This document shows, piece after piece, positions 56,730 through 64,000 of a stretch of DNA of 64,000 bases (positions within the stretch are counted from its first letter, which is position 1; the number at the start of each line of letters is the position of its first letter). The notes below the pieces were generated by a model, which did no database searches, was not told the origin of the DNA, and was given only the letters and a program-made list of their open reading frames with translations. Position numbers and translations under genes: made by a program. Source of the stretch: Lactococcus paracarnosus (GTDB taxonomy: Bacteria > Bacillota > Bacilli > Lactobacillales > Streptococcaceae); contig NZ_CP017195.1 of the NCBI RefSeq assembly GCF_006770285.1, forward strand, positions 2,120,001-2,184,000, in the 5' to 3' direction.

Positions 56730-57344
56730 TTAAAAGTCATCAGATATTTCTTCAAAAATTTCATCAGTTTTTTGGGATATATTCATACTGTATTCTGTAT
56801 ATCCAACTATATTATCATCAAATGATTCTATTGCAAATAGTAGCAATGCTCTTGATAACTTTTTATCCACAATGTTTTTTGGGATTTGTAAATTATTTGA
56901 TTCTGCAGTAAATTCACTATATAAAGATGATTCTCTAAGTTTTTTTAGTTTATTATCTTCAGCATCTTTTATAATTTTATCAATCATTGTGTTACCAATG
57001 GCTTTATTTAGACGATTCCCCATCTTAATTGTAGGATTTGTTCCTAATATATGTTTAATACTATGGCTTCGTAATGGGTCTTTTCCTATTTTTGTATTTT
57101 TATCATACTTAATAGATAGACCGGTGTGAGTTTTAGCAACTTCTTCAATTATGGTGATAGCTAGAAATGCAGAGGTAGCGTATGATTCATTTTTATATAA
57201 ATAAGAAGCATCATTAATAAGATTTGTGATATGGTAGATAGCTTTATTTAAATTATCGGAGTTAATTATTTTGAATCGACTAGTTTTTTGCATTGTTTGA
57301 TCTAGTGTATCCAACGATTTGTTACCAAAAGAATGTTCACCCAT
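56730..57344 (-). CDS. abiV: AbiV-family abortive infection protein (HEPN-like)
   Basis: The 204-aa helical protein carries the AbiV core SYATSAFLAITIIEEVAKTH, where a membrane-like helix ends in IEEVAK, and the downstream RSHSIKHILG. These fit the AbiV/HEPN family; lactococcal AbiV (about 200 aa) blocks phage growth by interfering with phage and cell translation. The RBS is ACAGGAAGTATTA. It lies 27 nt after a damaged XRE regulator gene and probably formed an operon with it. Confidence 0.75.
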   Translation of the reverse strand: MGEHSFGNKSLDTLDQTMQKTSRFKIINSDNLNKAIYHITNLINDASYLYKNESYATSAFLAITIIEEVAKTHTGLSIKYDKNTKIGKDPLRSHSIKHILGTNPTIKMGNRLNKAIGNTMIDKIIKDAEDNKLKKLRESSLYSEFTAESNNLQIPKNIVDKKLSRALLLFAIESFDDNIVGYTEYSMNISQKTDEIFEEISDDF

Positions 57345-57371
57345 AATTAATACTTCCTGTTTTCTATTGTA

Positions 57372-57682
57372 TTATCGTTTTAGTTTTCTGTTTTTCAATA
57401 AATTTCTAAAAGATTCATGATCTTCGTCATACATAGGCTTACCGTCAAAGTATTTAAATGCATCTAAGGATTTTTCCAAATATTCGTCAAATTGTATTTT
57501 GTCTCTGATATGGGAGTTTCCTAAAAGATAATCGGTTGAAACGTTGAAAAACTTTGCTATCTGTTGAATATTTTTCGGGTTTCTCTTTCCACTTTCCCAA
57601 TATGAATAAGTCATTTTTGAGACTTGTAGTTTTTTTCAATTTCGTTTTTTGTTAGTTTTGCTTCTAAACGGAGTGTTTTCAA
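57372..57682 (-). pseudogene. XRE-family regulator, frameshifted in an A run
   Basis: The distal part reads MTYSYWESGKRNPKNIQQIA then KFFNVSTDYLLG, the second half of an XRE helix-turn-helix. The first half, KTLRLEAKLTKNEIEK, lies just upstream in another frame. The break is at a run of seven A on the coding strand (plus 57630-57636); eight would restore one helix-turn-helix protein of about 103 aa. Only a TTG (57682) is available as start. The inactive repressor may leave AbiV unregulated, or the shift may be phase-variable. Confidence 0.65.
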
Positions 57683-57944
57683 TCGTTAATATAATGATTT
57701 ACAGTTCAGTTGTAATACTTGCTCGTGCTGTTATTATAACTGATTGTAAAGCCATTGTCAAAATGATAATGGCGGTTGACCCGTACAAGCACACAGGGGA
57801 CTATAGAGTCCTCAGAATACTGCATAGATTTACTGAGCCACAAAGTAAATCTTGATCTACGTAGTGAACCTGTCTAACAAAGGAATGCACGGCGCCCGGA
57901 AAATGACTAAAAGTTTTTCATCTGGGTAAGATGTTAGTTGACTT

Positions 57945-58177
57945 ATGGAAGTATTTCAACCTATTAAAAATGAAATGTTTAATAGTACAACTGGTGGTAG
58001 GTTCAATTTCAATGTCTTGAAAATAAATGACTAGACGTTGAAATTGAAGATCAATGTAATACAAACGGTATCAGGTTATGCTGGTACTTTTTAATTTTCG
58101 GATAGAAAGCACCTGCTGAACGTCATACGATATGAATGTACTTGTTTCAATTAAGTCAGGAAAAACAATTATCAATG
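57945..58177 (+). other. possible decayed ORF, unknown
   Basis: ATG at 57945 starts MEVFQPIKNEMFNSTTGGRF and ends at a TAG after 29 codons. Similar coding-like sequence continues past the stop (LKLKINVIQTVSGYAGTF, stop; then NVLVSIKSGKTIINEY in the next part). This pattern fits a gene of about 75 aa broken by two stops, but I recognise no family. The 57683-57944 stretch before it contains a small hairpin GGACTATAGAGTCC and no gene. Confidence 0.3.
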
Positions 58178-58241
58178 AGTACTAACTTCTGTATATTGTT
58201 TCTTTAGCAATAAAGAAAATAATTGTCAATAAGTATCAACT
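58161..58241 (+). repeat. pair of imperfect 27-bp direct repeats
   Basis: AATTATCAATGAGTACTAAC (58161-58187 block) and AATTGTCAATAAGTATCAAC (58215-58241 block) match at 21 of 27 positions over the full blocks, and all six differences are transitions. Spacing is 54 nt. They are not iteron-like in number; the origin is unknown. Confidence 0.45.
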
Positions 58242-58469
58242 TAGATACGTTTGTCTTTTGTAAACTGCTTATAAATATTTCCCCAATTTTCCTTGTAAGT
58301 AGTTTAGAACAGATAAAAATGAATGCTTTAAAAATATGGTATAAAATAGCACTATGGAAATTTTATTATTATGAATACTTATAACAGTGGGTTTGTAGCT
58401 ATGAAATTTAATTGAAATTTCAAAACTAACCAAAAAACTAACCAAGCAATCAAAAATCATTAGTTGAAT

Positions 58470-58518
58470 AAAAAATAAAGTCTATCAGCAAGAAAAAAAC
58501 TGGTGGACTTTATTTTTT
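58470..58518. terminator. bidirectional terminator-like hairpin
   Basis: AAAAAATAAAGTC / GACTTTATTTTTT arms (13 bp) with a 23-nt loop lie between debris genes. The 58242-58469 stretch before it is AT-rich and holds no recognisable gene. Confidence 0.6.
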
Positions 58519-58530
58519 ATTTAAAGAGTG

Positions 58531-58725
58531 CTATTCATAAAAATAATCTGACTCACGATAAGGAGTTAAATCAAATTTATCAGAAATAATGTTATTAAAT
58601 TCATCAATTATAACACCATCTAAATGATAAGGAAGATTTAATTTATCTATGATTTGTTGGTAATTTTTGTCTGGTGTGAAGTTGTATTTTTCATATAGCA
58701 TTTTCATAGATTCACGAATGATAAA
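58531..58725 (-). pseudogene. 3' fragment of an unknown gene
   Basis: The minus strand reads ESMKMLYEKYNFTPDKNYQQ then IIDKLNLPYHLDGVIIDEFN up to YRESDYFYE and a stop. A stop also lies immediately upstream, so the N-terminus is gone. The end resembles the 56432-56551 fragment, so two copies flank the AbiV module. The shared GGCTAACTTCATTT sequence near 56592 and 58759 extends this similarity. Confidence 0.4.
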
Positions 58726-58869
58726 TTACAAGTACCAAATTTATATGGTTATGTATGGCTAACTTCATTTAACAATTTATCTTATATTATTTCAATGTAT
58801 ATAGGGCACCTCTTTTCATACGTTTTTAGAGGTGCCCTTTACTTTTAAAAATTGATTGGATTTGAGATA

Positions 58870-59069
58870 TCATATTTTAAATTCTAGAGCATCAGCTTTT
58901 GAGAGTGATTCTTCATTGGACATTAGAGGTCAATCGATTTATAAATCGTTGAATGAGTCACGTTGTATTTTTCAGAAAGCTGAGTGATGAATTGCCCAGA
59001 ATGGTAGAAGTCGATAAAGGTTTCTTTAAATTCTTTTGCATGATTTTGTCTTTTGTCTAAATTATACAA
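58870..59069 (-). mobile_element. IS3-type transposase orfA remnant
   Basis: The minus strand encodes NHAKEFKETFIDFYHSGQFI followed by TQLSEKYNVTHSTIYKSIDL, the N-terminal helix-turn-helix of IS3-family OrfA proteins. A frameshift at DL is followed by SNEESLSKADALEFKI and a stop. No OrfB and no clear terminal inverted repeats remain. Confidence 0.65.
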
Positions 59070-59170
59070 TACACACTCTAAGCTTTAAGGATAACATCAC
59101 TATTCTTACATTTAAATTTGTTATTAAATATGGTATAATTTATGGTATATAATATATATATGGAGATACC

Positions 59171-60100
59171 ATGAATCAAAAAAAGAGGCGTCATTATCGT
59201 AAGAAAAAACACACAGTACTAAAAGTTATTTCAATTATTTTTGTATTAGTAATTATCGCTGTTGCTTCTATAGCCTACGCCGCTTATAGACATGTTGAAT
59301 CAACATTTTCAACATCATATGAAAATTTCCCTAAAACAACAAGTATCGACTTAAAAAAGTCTAAAACATTCACCACACTTATCATTGCAACTGGTAAAAA
59401 TAATTCTAAAAATACAGCTTATGCTACTGTTTTAGCTTCAACGAATGTAAAGACAAATCAAACTACTTTCATGAACTTTCCAGTTTTTGCGACAATGCCT
59501 AATCAAAAAACAATCACTGAAGTTTACAATACGAATGGAGATGATGGAATTTTCCAGATGGTTAAAGACCTATTGAATGTGTCCATTAACAAAGTAATTC
59601 AGATCGATGTTAATAAAATGGGATCACTTGTACAGGCCACTGGTGGAATCACCATGCAAAATCCAAAGGCATTCAATGCTGAAGGTTATGAGTTTAAACA
59701 AGGAACTGTTAATTTACAAACTGCTGATCAAGTCCAAGCCTATATGACACAAATTGACGATACTGATTTGGATGCTTCAATCACCCGGATTCAAAATGTC
59801 TCAATGGAACTCTACGGAAATATTCAAAAAATTGCTCATATGAAAAAACTTGAAAGTTTCAATTACTATCGAGAAATTCTCTATGCTTTTTCAAACACTG
59901 TTAAAACCAATATAAGTTTCAATGATGCTAAAACGATCGTTATGAGCTACAATAAGGCTCTAAAGAATACCAGCAAGCTCAATCTACATACAACAGATGA
60001 AAATGGAGCTAAGGTCGTTTCTCAAACAGAATTAGACTCAGTCAAAACCCTTTTTGAAAAATCTCTAAAAGAGACTGGGACAAAAGTCCAAATTCGCTAG
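59171..60100 (+). CDS. LytR-CpsA-Psr (LCP) family protein of the EPS/capsule locus
   Basis: The 309-aa membrane-anchored protein has a basic N-terminus, one transmembrane helix (residues 17-40) and an extracellular LCP domain, for example TLIIATGKNNSKNTAYATVL and VIQIDVNKMGSLVQATGGIT. LCP proteins transfer lipid-linked polymers to peptidoglycan. Strict LCP arginines are hard to place, so it belongs to a divergent branch. An extended -10 (TATGGTATAAT, ending 59139) and GGAGATACC precede the ATG. Its last 12 codons are formed by one arm of a long inverted repeat. Confidence 0.75.
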   Translation: MNQKKRRHYRKKKHTVLKVISIIFVLVIIAVASIAYAAYRHVESTFSTSYENFPKTTSIDLKKSKTFTTLIIATGKNNSKNTAYATVLASTNVKTNQTTFMNFPVFATMPNQKTITEVYNTNGDDGIFQMVKDLLNVSINKVIQIDVNKMGSLVQATGGITMQNPKAFNAEGYEFKQGTVNLQTADQVQAYMTQIDDTDLDASITRIQNVSMELYGNIQKIAHMKKLESFNYYREILYAFSNTVKTNISFNDAKTIVMSYNKALKNTSKLNLHTTDENGAKVVSQTELDSVKTLFEKSLKETGTKVQIR

Positions 60101-60204
60101 ATTTTGGACACTGTTAAAATACAAAAACCGTATGAAATCAACGTTTTTAAAAACGAATTTCATGCGGTTTTCATATTTCTGAGACTTTTGTCCCAGCCTC
60201 TTTT
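60067..60204. repeat. long inverted repeat joining the ends of the LCP and epsL-like genes
   Basis: AAAAGAGACTGGGACAAAAG plus TC (60067-60088) is matched in reverse by 60183-60204 (21 of 22 bases). Nested inner stems are GTCCAAA / TTTTGGAC and CCGTATGAAAT...ATTTCATGCGG around TTTTTAAAAA. Elements built on GAGNCTGGGACAAAAGTC are a recurrent intergenic family in lactococci and enterococci. Here it also acts as a bidirectional terminator. Confidence 0.75.
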
Positions 60205-61118
60205 TATTTCATCACAATATAATCCGGTACGGCTCGATCGTCTTGACTAGCAACAATAGTTTTACCATTGACAGATAGTTGACTTGAGCCGCCACTATCA
60301 AGTAATAACATATTTTGGAGCTTCAAATTTGACACTGATTTCATTATATTATCATAACCTGCATTTGTATCACTCAAAATAGCATAGAGATTATTATCTT
60401 TATCATTCGCAATAAAAATATGGATCTTCCAGTCTACTGAGCCATCACTTGGCTGAATCTTACCATCACGGATAATTGCAGTACCAAAATCATAGGCTTG
60501 TTGCCCTCCGCTTTTAATAATAGTTGAAGCAGGTGTACTTGAATCATAAATTTTGCACGAACCATCTTTGTTAATAACAAAAGTATATTGAGTCGTTGTA
60601 CCTGGGCTCCAGTCTTGAATCAACTTTCCATTATTAATTTGAAATCCAGCTACTTGTCCTGTCTGCATATCAAATGCGGAAGCATTCATAATCAAAGCAT
60701 TAGGATACTTAGCTATAACTTCTGACATTTTCATCCGTTGATCCGTACGATTGGTAACTGTTTTTAAGACTTCCGGATTGTTAATTCGATAAATAGTGAT
60801 ATTATTCGTAGATAAATCAGTAAATTTATCTAGATTTACCTTTGAGGGAACTTTAACCCACTCTGGTACACCAGCATCATCTACAAGTGCTGTACTACCT
60901 ACGGTAGCTTCTTCACCTTTTTGCTCCACGTAACCGTTAGAAGCCGAAGTTTTGGTCGGTTGATCCGAACTGTTTGTTTTCGTATGATCAGTAGGAATAA
61001 GTGAATCTCTTAAGGCATAAGCCCCTGCTCCTATAAGGGCAATAAAAATTATGATAGGTATAATTATCACCCAGATATTATTTTTCCTCTTTTTTTTTCC
61101 TTCCAATTTCTCCTCCAA
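60204..61118 (-). CDS. epsL: EpsL-like phosphodiester glycosidase domain protein
   Basis: The 304-aa protein has an N-terminal transmembrane segment (residues 12-35), a Ser/Thr-rich linker and a PF09992 phosphodiester-glycosidase (NAGPA) domain. Domain motifs include MNASAFDMQTGQVAGFQINN, DFGTAIIRDGKI and LLLDSGGSSQLSVNGK with the final RAVPDYIV. Lactococcal EPS operons carry a similar protein (EpsL); its exact step is unsettled, possibly polymer release or anchoring. It lies 9 nt after the dehydrogenase gene, the last gene of the operon in this window. Confidence 0.8.
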   Translation of the reverse strand: MEEKLEGKKKRKNNIWVIIIPIIIFIALIGAGAYALRDSLIPTDHTKTNSSDQPTKTSASNGYVEQKGEEATVGSTALVDDAGVPEWVKVPSKVNLDKFTDLSTNNITIYRINNPEVLKTVTNRTDQRMKMSEVIAKYPNALIMNASAFDMQTGQVAGFQINNGKLIQDWSPGTTTQYTFVINKDGSCKIYDSSTPASTIIKSGGQQAYDFGTAIIRDGKIQPSDGSVDWKIHIFIANDKDNNLYAILSDTNAGYDNIMKSVSNLKLQNMLLLDSGGSSQLSVNGKTIVASQDDRAVPDYIVMK

Positions 61119-61127
61119 AATTGTTGT

Positions 61128-62306
61128 TTAGTCACGACCAAATAAATCTCTCGTGTAAACTTTGTTTTTAACATCCTCAAGTTCTTTAGTATAACGATTT
61201 GAAACAATCACATCAGAAATCGTTTTAAACTCATCCAGATTATGAACTACCCGAGAATTGTAGAAATGAGTATCATTTAGTGTTGGCTCATAGACAACTA
61301 CTTCAATTCCCTTGCCCTTAATTCGTTTCATAATTCCTTGAATTGAACTTGATCTAAAATTATCAGAATTTGACTTCATAGTCAAGCGGTAGATCCCCAC
61401 CACTTTAGGAGAACGTTTAATGATCATATCTGCAATATGATCTTTTCTTGTACTATTTGATTCAACAACAGCTTCAATTAATTTTTCAGGAACTTGGTCG
61501 TAGTTAGCCAAAAGCTGTTTGGTATCTTTCGGTAGGCAATACCCTCCATAACCAAATGAAGGATTATTGTAGTGTGTTCCAATTCGTGGATCTAATCCAA
61601 CGCCATCAATGATTTGTTTTGTATTTAAACCACGAACTTCAGCATAAGTATCTAATTCATTAAAATAAGCCACGCGTAAAGCTAAATATGTATTTGAAAA
61701 TAGCTTAATCGCTTCTGCTTCAGTAGGGTTTGTAAAAAGAACTGGGATATCTTTATCAATAGCTCCCTCTATTAAAAGCTCAGCAAATTGAGAGGCACGC
61801 TCAGATTGTTCCCCCACAACAATGCGAGATGGATGAAGATTGTCATACAATGCTCGACCTTCTCGTAAAAATTCTGGTGAAAAGATAATGTTATCAATAT
61901 TATATTTAGCACGCATTTTTTCCACAAAACCAACTGGAATAGTTGATTTTATTACAATCGTAGCATTCGGACTAAATTCCAAGACTTCTTTAATTACTGC
62001 TTCTACAGAATCTGTATTAAAATAATTCTTGACATCATCATAATTTGTTGGTGTAGCTATGATAACAAAATCACTATCTTTTATAGCTAAACTTTTATCT
62101 GTCGTAGCAAACAGATTCAAATTTTTACTTGCTAAAAATCCCTCTATTTCCTTGTCAGCAATAGGCGATTTTTTAGAATTAATCCGATCTACTTTCGACT
62201 CAACAATGTCCAAAGCAATGACTTCATGATGTTGTGCTAAAAGTACTGAAATAGACAGACCCACGTATCCAGTACCAACGACTGAGATTTTCTTTTTTTT
62301 ACTCAA
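61128..62306 (-). CDS. ugd: UDP-glucose 6-dehydrogenase (nucleotide sugar dehydrogenase)
   Basis: The 392-aa enzyme oxidises UDP-glucose to UDP-glucuronate with two NAD+, providing acidic sugar for exopolysaccharide. It has the NAD-binding motif [10 protein letters not shown] at the N-terminus, the central SPEFLREG motif and the catalytic cysteine in [11 protein letters not shown]. The C-terminal UDP-binding domain starts about residue 290. It implies that the polymer contains glucuronic (or derived) residues. Confidence 0.92.
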   Translation of the reverse strand: MSKKKKISVVGTGYVGLSISVLLAQHHEVIALDIVESKVDRINSKKSPIADKEIEGFLASKNLNLFATTDKSLAIKDSDFVIIATPTNYDDVKNYFNTDSVEAVIKEVLEFSPNATIVIKSTIPVGFVEKMRAKYNIDNIIFSPEFLREGRALYDNLHPSRIVVGEQSERASQFAELLIEGAIDKDIPVLFTNPTEAEAIKLFSNTYLALRVAYFNELDTYAEVRGLNTKQIIDGVGLDPRIGTHYNNPSFGYGGYCLPKDTKQLLANYDQVPEKLIEAVVESNSTRKDHIADMIIKRSPKVVGIYRLTMKSNSDNFRSSSIQGIMKRIKGKGIEVVVYEPTLNDTHFYNSRVVHNLDEFKTISDVIVSNRYTKELEDVKNKVYTRDLFGRD

Positions 62307-62384
62307 AATAAATTATTACCTCCTGTTTTTAGATTAAATCAAGTACAACCTAAAATCCATACCTTCCAATTGTATTATTCTTTT

Positions 62385-63806
62385 TTATAAATATTTTAAA
62401 TATAATTTTTTTACTATTATCCATAAGTCTGTTTTTAGTATAATATTAAAAAATAAATAAGTGATACAACCTATAAAAATTTGTAAAAATAATTGAAGGA
62501 AAGACATTCCAAATTTTATATTAATAAAAAGTACTATATCAAACATCAAAAAACCTGATAAAAAATATTTCCAAGATCCTTTAAATAGTAACTTGAAACT
62601 AAAAGTTTTAATAACTAACAAAAATTGGGTTAAAAAAACTAAAAATTCAGCGACAACGGATCCTATTGTAGCTCCTAGAACACCCATTGTCGGAATTAGT
62701 AAGATATTAATAATAACACAAGAAATTGCGCCTACCAATGAAGAAAAAATATATTCTTTCATTTTATTCATAGGAAGTAAGTATTGAAAACCTATAACTG
62801 TACTCCATGTTAAAAAAAGAACAATTGGCGACTCAATAATTAATATTACACCTACTTTTGAAAAATTTGAACCAAAAAAGAAAGGTGCAAAATTTAGTGC
62901 TATAGCGGCTAATCCAAAGCTAAGCGGAACTGCAATAGATGTTGATACTTTAAAACTAATTTCAATATTTTTTTTAACTGCTTCAATATTTCCTCTTGAT
63001 AATAAGTTTGTTATATTTGGAAGCATCACTATGCTGAGTGAGGTGATGACAGTAAGTGTCATTCTCACAATAGTATCGGATTGAGCAAAGAAACCTGCAT
63101 TTGTTACAGAATCCAGTGATCCAATCATTATTCTATTTGCTATGAGGTAAAATTGAGAAATTAGAGCTGGAAAAAATAATAGTAGGCTTGACTTGAAATG
63201 TTTTTTTAACTGTATATTTTTAAATATTGGAGGATATATTTCATTTTTTAAATATCCCCAAAGTGATAAATTACCGAAAAGAGTTCCGAGAGACATCAAA
63301 CTAATATATAATAGTAAATCAGATTTTGTATTAACAAATAAAAAAATTAAAATAACAGTGGTTAATTTGACAAGTAAATTTCTTATTACTATAATTTTAA
63401 AATTTTCTCTGCCTTGAAAATACCATGAAATATCAAATAAAGAAGCAAATATCAAAATAGATTGTATAATGTAAATCATTTTATATTGTTCTGTATAGGT
63501 TATAAACAAAATATAAATAATAAATACAATGAATGCAACTCCCCAAGTAACAAAATTAATACCCCAAAAAACTTGACTTCTTTGTTTTTTATCATTTTGA
63601 TAAAATGCAATTTCACGATTCCCATAAATATAATTACCTAACAACGCAAATAAAACAAAATACTGTACTACAGAACCTGTAAATGAATAAATTCCGACAC
63701 CTTTCGGTCCTAGAACTCTTGTTATATAAGGCGCTGTAATTAGTGGTAATAATATTATTATCATTTGATAACTACTGTTCCAAAAAAAATTTTTTATTAT
63801 TCTCAT
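62385..63806 (-). CDS. wzx: polysaccharide flippase (Wzx, MATE/MOP superfamily)
   Basis: The 473-aa protein has about 14 predicted membrane segments and the oligosaccharide flippase N-terminus FFWNSSYQMIIILLPLITAP then YITRVLGPKGVGIYSF. It moves lipid-linked repeat units across the membrane for Wzy-type polymerisation. The start codon overlaps the stop of the preceding glycosyltransferase (TAATG), showing coupling. It is AT-richer than the housekeeping genes, as usual in EPS loci. Confidence 0.92.
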   Translation of the reverse strand: MRIIKNFFWNSSYQMIIILLPLITAPYITRVLGPKGVGIYSFTGSVVQYFVLFALLGNYIYGNREIAFYQNDKKQRSQVFWGINFVTWGVAFIVFIIYILFITYTEQYKMIYIIQSILIFASLFDISWYFQGRENFKIIVIRNLLVKLTTVILIFLFVNTKSDLLLYISLMSLGTLFGNLSLWGYLKNEIYPPIFKNIQLKKHFKSSLLLFFPALISQFYLIANRIMIGSLDSVTNAGFFAQSDTIVRMTLTVITSLSIVMLPNITNLLSRGNIEAVKKNIEISFKVSTSIAVPLSFGLAAIALNFAPFFFGSNFSKVGVILIIESPIVLFLTWSTVIGFQYLLPMNKMKEYIFSSLVGAISCVIINILLIPTMGVLGATIGSVVAEFLVFLTQFLLVIKTFSFKLLFKGSWKYFLSGFLMFDIVLFINIKFGMSFLQLFLQIFIGCITYLFFNIILKTDLWIIVKKLYLKYL

Positions 63807-64000
63807 TAATCCATACCTTTGATTTTTTTTAAAGCATTAAAAACTACTTTATCAGGTGCTAAGAACATACGATAATATTCATTATTTTTATTCATCATAG
63901 ATTTCATATATTTTTTATTAGATAATATTTTATTAACTTGATCAACTAATTCATCTGGAGATTCAAATTCTAGATAATTGTCTCCTTTATTAAAGTTCCC
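63806..64000 (-). CDS. glycosyltransferase-like protein, C-terminal end (cut by window)
   Basis: An open frame entering from the right edge encodes NFNKGDNYLEFESPDELVDQ and a tail ending KKIKGMD. The 'NYLEFESPDELVDQVNKIL' pattern is what the C-terminal helix region of EPS glycosyltransferases looks like (sugar transfer limited to a time-dependent region of the cell is not testable here). Only 64 residues are visible, so the family is a guess from the pattern and from the position before wzx. Confidence 0.5.
   Translation of the reverse strand, partial: GNFNKGDNYLEFESPDELVDQVNKILSNKKYMKSMMNKNNEYYRMFLAPDKVVFNALKKIKGMD

Noticed and set aside
57781-57930. GC-richer patch with small hairpins as a possible oriT or small RNA gene.
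   Set aside because: No relaxase gene, no recognised nic sequence, no promoter-terminator pair framing it.
58269-58460. 63-codon minus-strand frame in the debris region.
   Set aside because: No RBS, no family pattern, composition typical of chance frames in AT-rich DNA.

Overview
The window reads as chromosomal DNA of a low-GC Gram-positive coccus, most likely a member of the Lactococcaceae (Lactococcus or the L. piscium/raffinolactis 'Pseudolactococcus' branch). Reasons: an rrn operon of 16S / tRNA-Ala(TGC) / 23S type, a Gram-positive PurR, strong AGGAGG ribosome binding sites, LicT/BCA-type beta-glucoside PTS systems, an AbiV-family phage-defence gene, and an EPS locus with lactococcal-type proteins. 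Genus is inferred; no database comparison was possible.

Layout. 1-3.1 kb: first ~970 nt of 23S, tRNA-Ala and complete 16S, all minus strand, with promoter and processing stem. 3.4-10 kb: a shortened DJ-1/PfpI-like gene, purR, fusA, rpsG, rpsL and the D,D-carboxypeptidase dacA. 10-14.2 kb: sugar permease, an MFS gene preceded by a decayed DegT-type aminotransferase gene, and an Rgg-type regulator. 14.3-24.7 kb: minus-strand aryl-beta-glucoside regulon, licT > bglP > bglA > bglP > bglA > HAD phosphatase > bglA, with a cre/promoter and RAT antiterminator elements before licT and before each PTS gene. 24.8-38.7 kb: mostly housekeeping: guaB, a MocR regulator with a divergent NAD-epimerase, rlmH and htrA separated by a DnaA-box cluster, tRNA-Glu, two glycolipid glycosyltransferases, ykuJ-like, GIY-YIG, trmN, corA, GNAT and Nudix genes. 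38.7-41.7 kb: a second beta-glucoside unit (cre, RAT/terminator, licT, bglP) without a glucosidase. 41.8-51.9 kb: CmpB-like membrane protein, MerR/TipAS regulator, a drug-type MFS exporter with a long leader, a secreted nine-repeat MucBP protein, an orphan amino-acid-binding lipoprotein overlapping an amidase, and an ABC-2 transporter.

51.9-59.1 kb is an AT-rich accessory island. Its most interesting content is a compact bacteriocin-like operon: a 50-residue double-glycine precursor (55744-55896) missed by simple ORF length cutoffs, behind a near-consensus promoter, then an ABC ATPase, an FtsX-like permease, a stand-alone C39 leader peptidase and an ABC exporter. The exporter is frameshifted, the ATPase has an altered Walker A, and the C39 protein lacks its usual Asp, so the export side may be decaying. 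Next to it lie the C-terminal remnant of a tyrosine integrase and a short copy of the 3' end of rpsI, the signature of an attachment site. Beyond that are an AbiV gene behind a frameshifted XRE regulator, two diverged copies of one gene's 3' end, and an IS3-type orfA remnant.

59.1-64 kb is the distal end of an EPS/capsule cluster: a LytR-CpsA-Psr protein (plus strand) facing EpsL-like phosphodiester glycosidase, UDP-glucose dehydrogenase, Wzx flippase and the tail of a glycosyltransferase. A long inverted repeat joins the 3' ends of the two facing genes.
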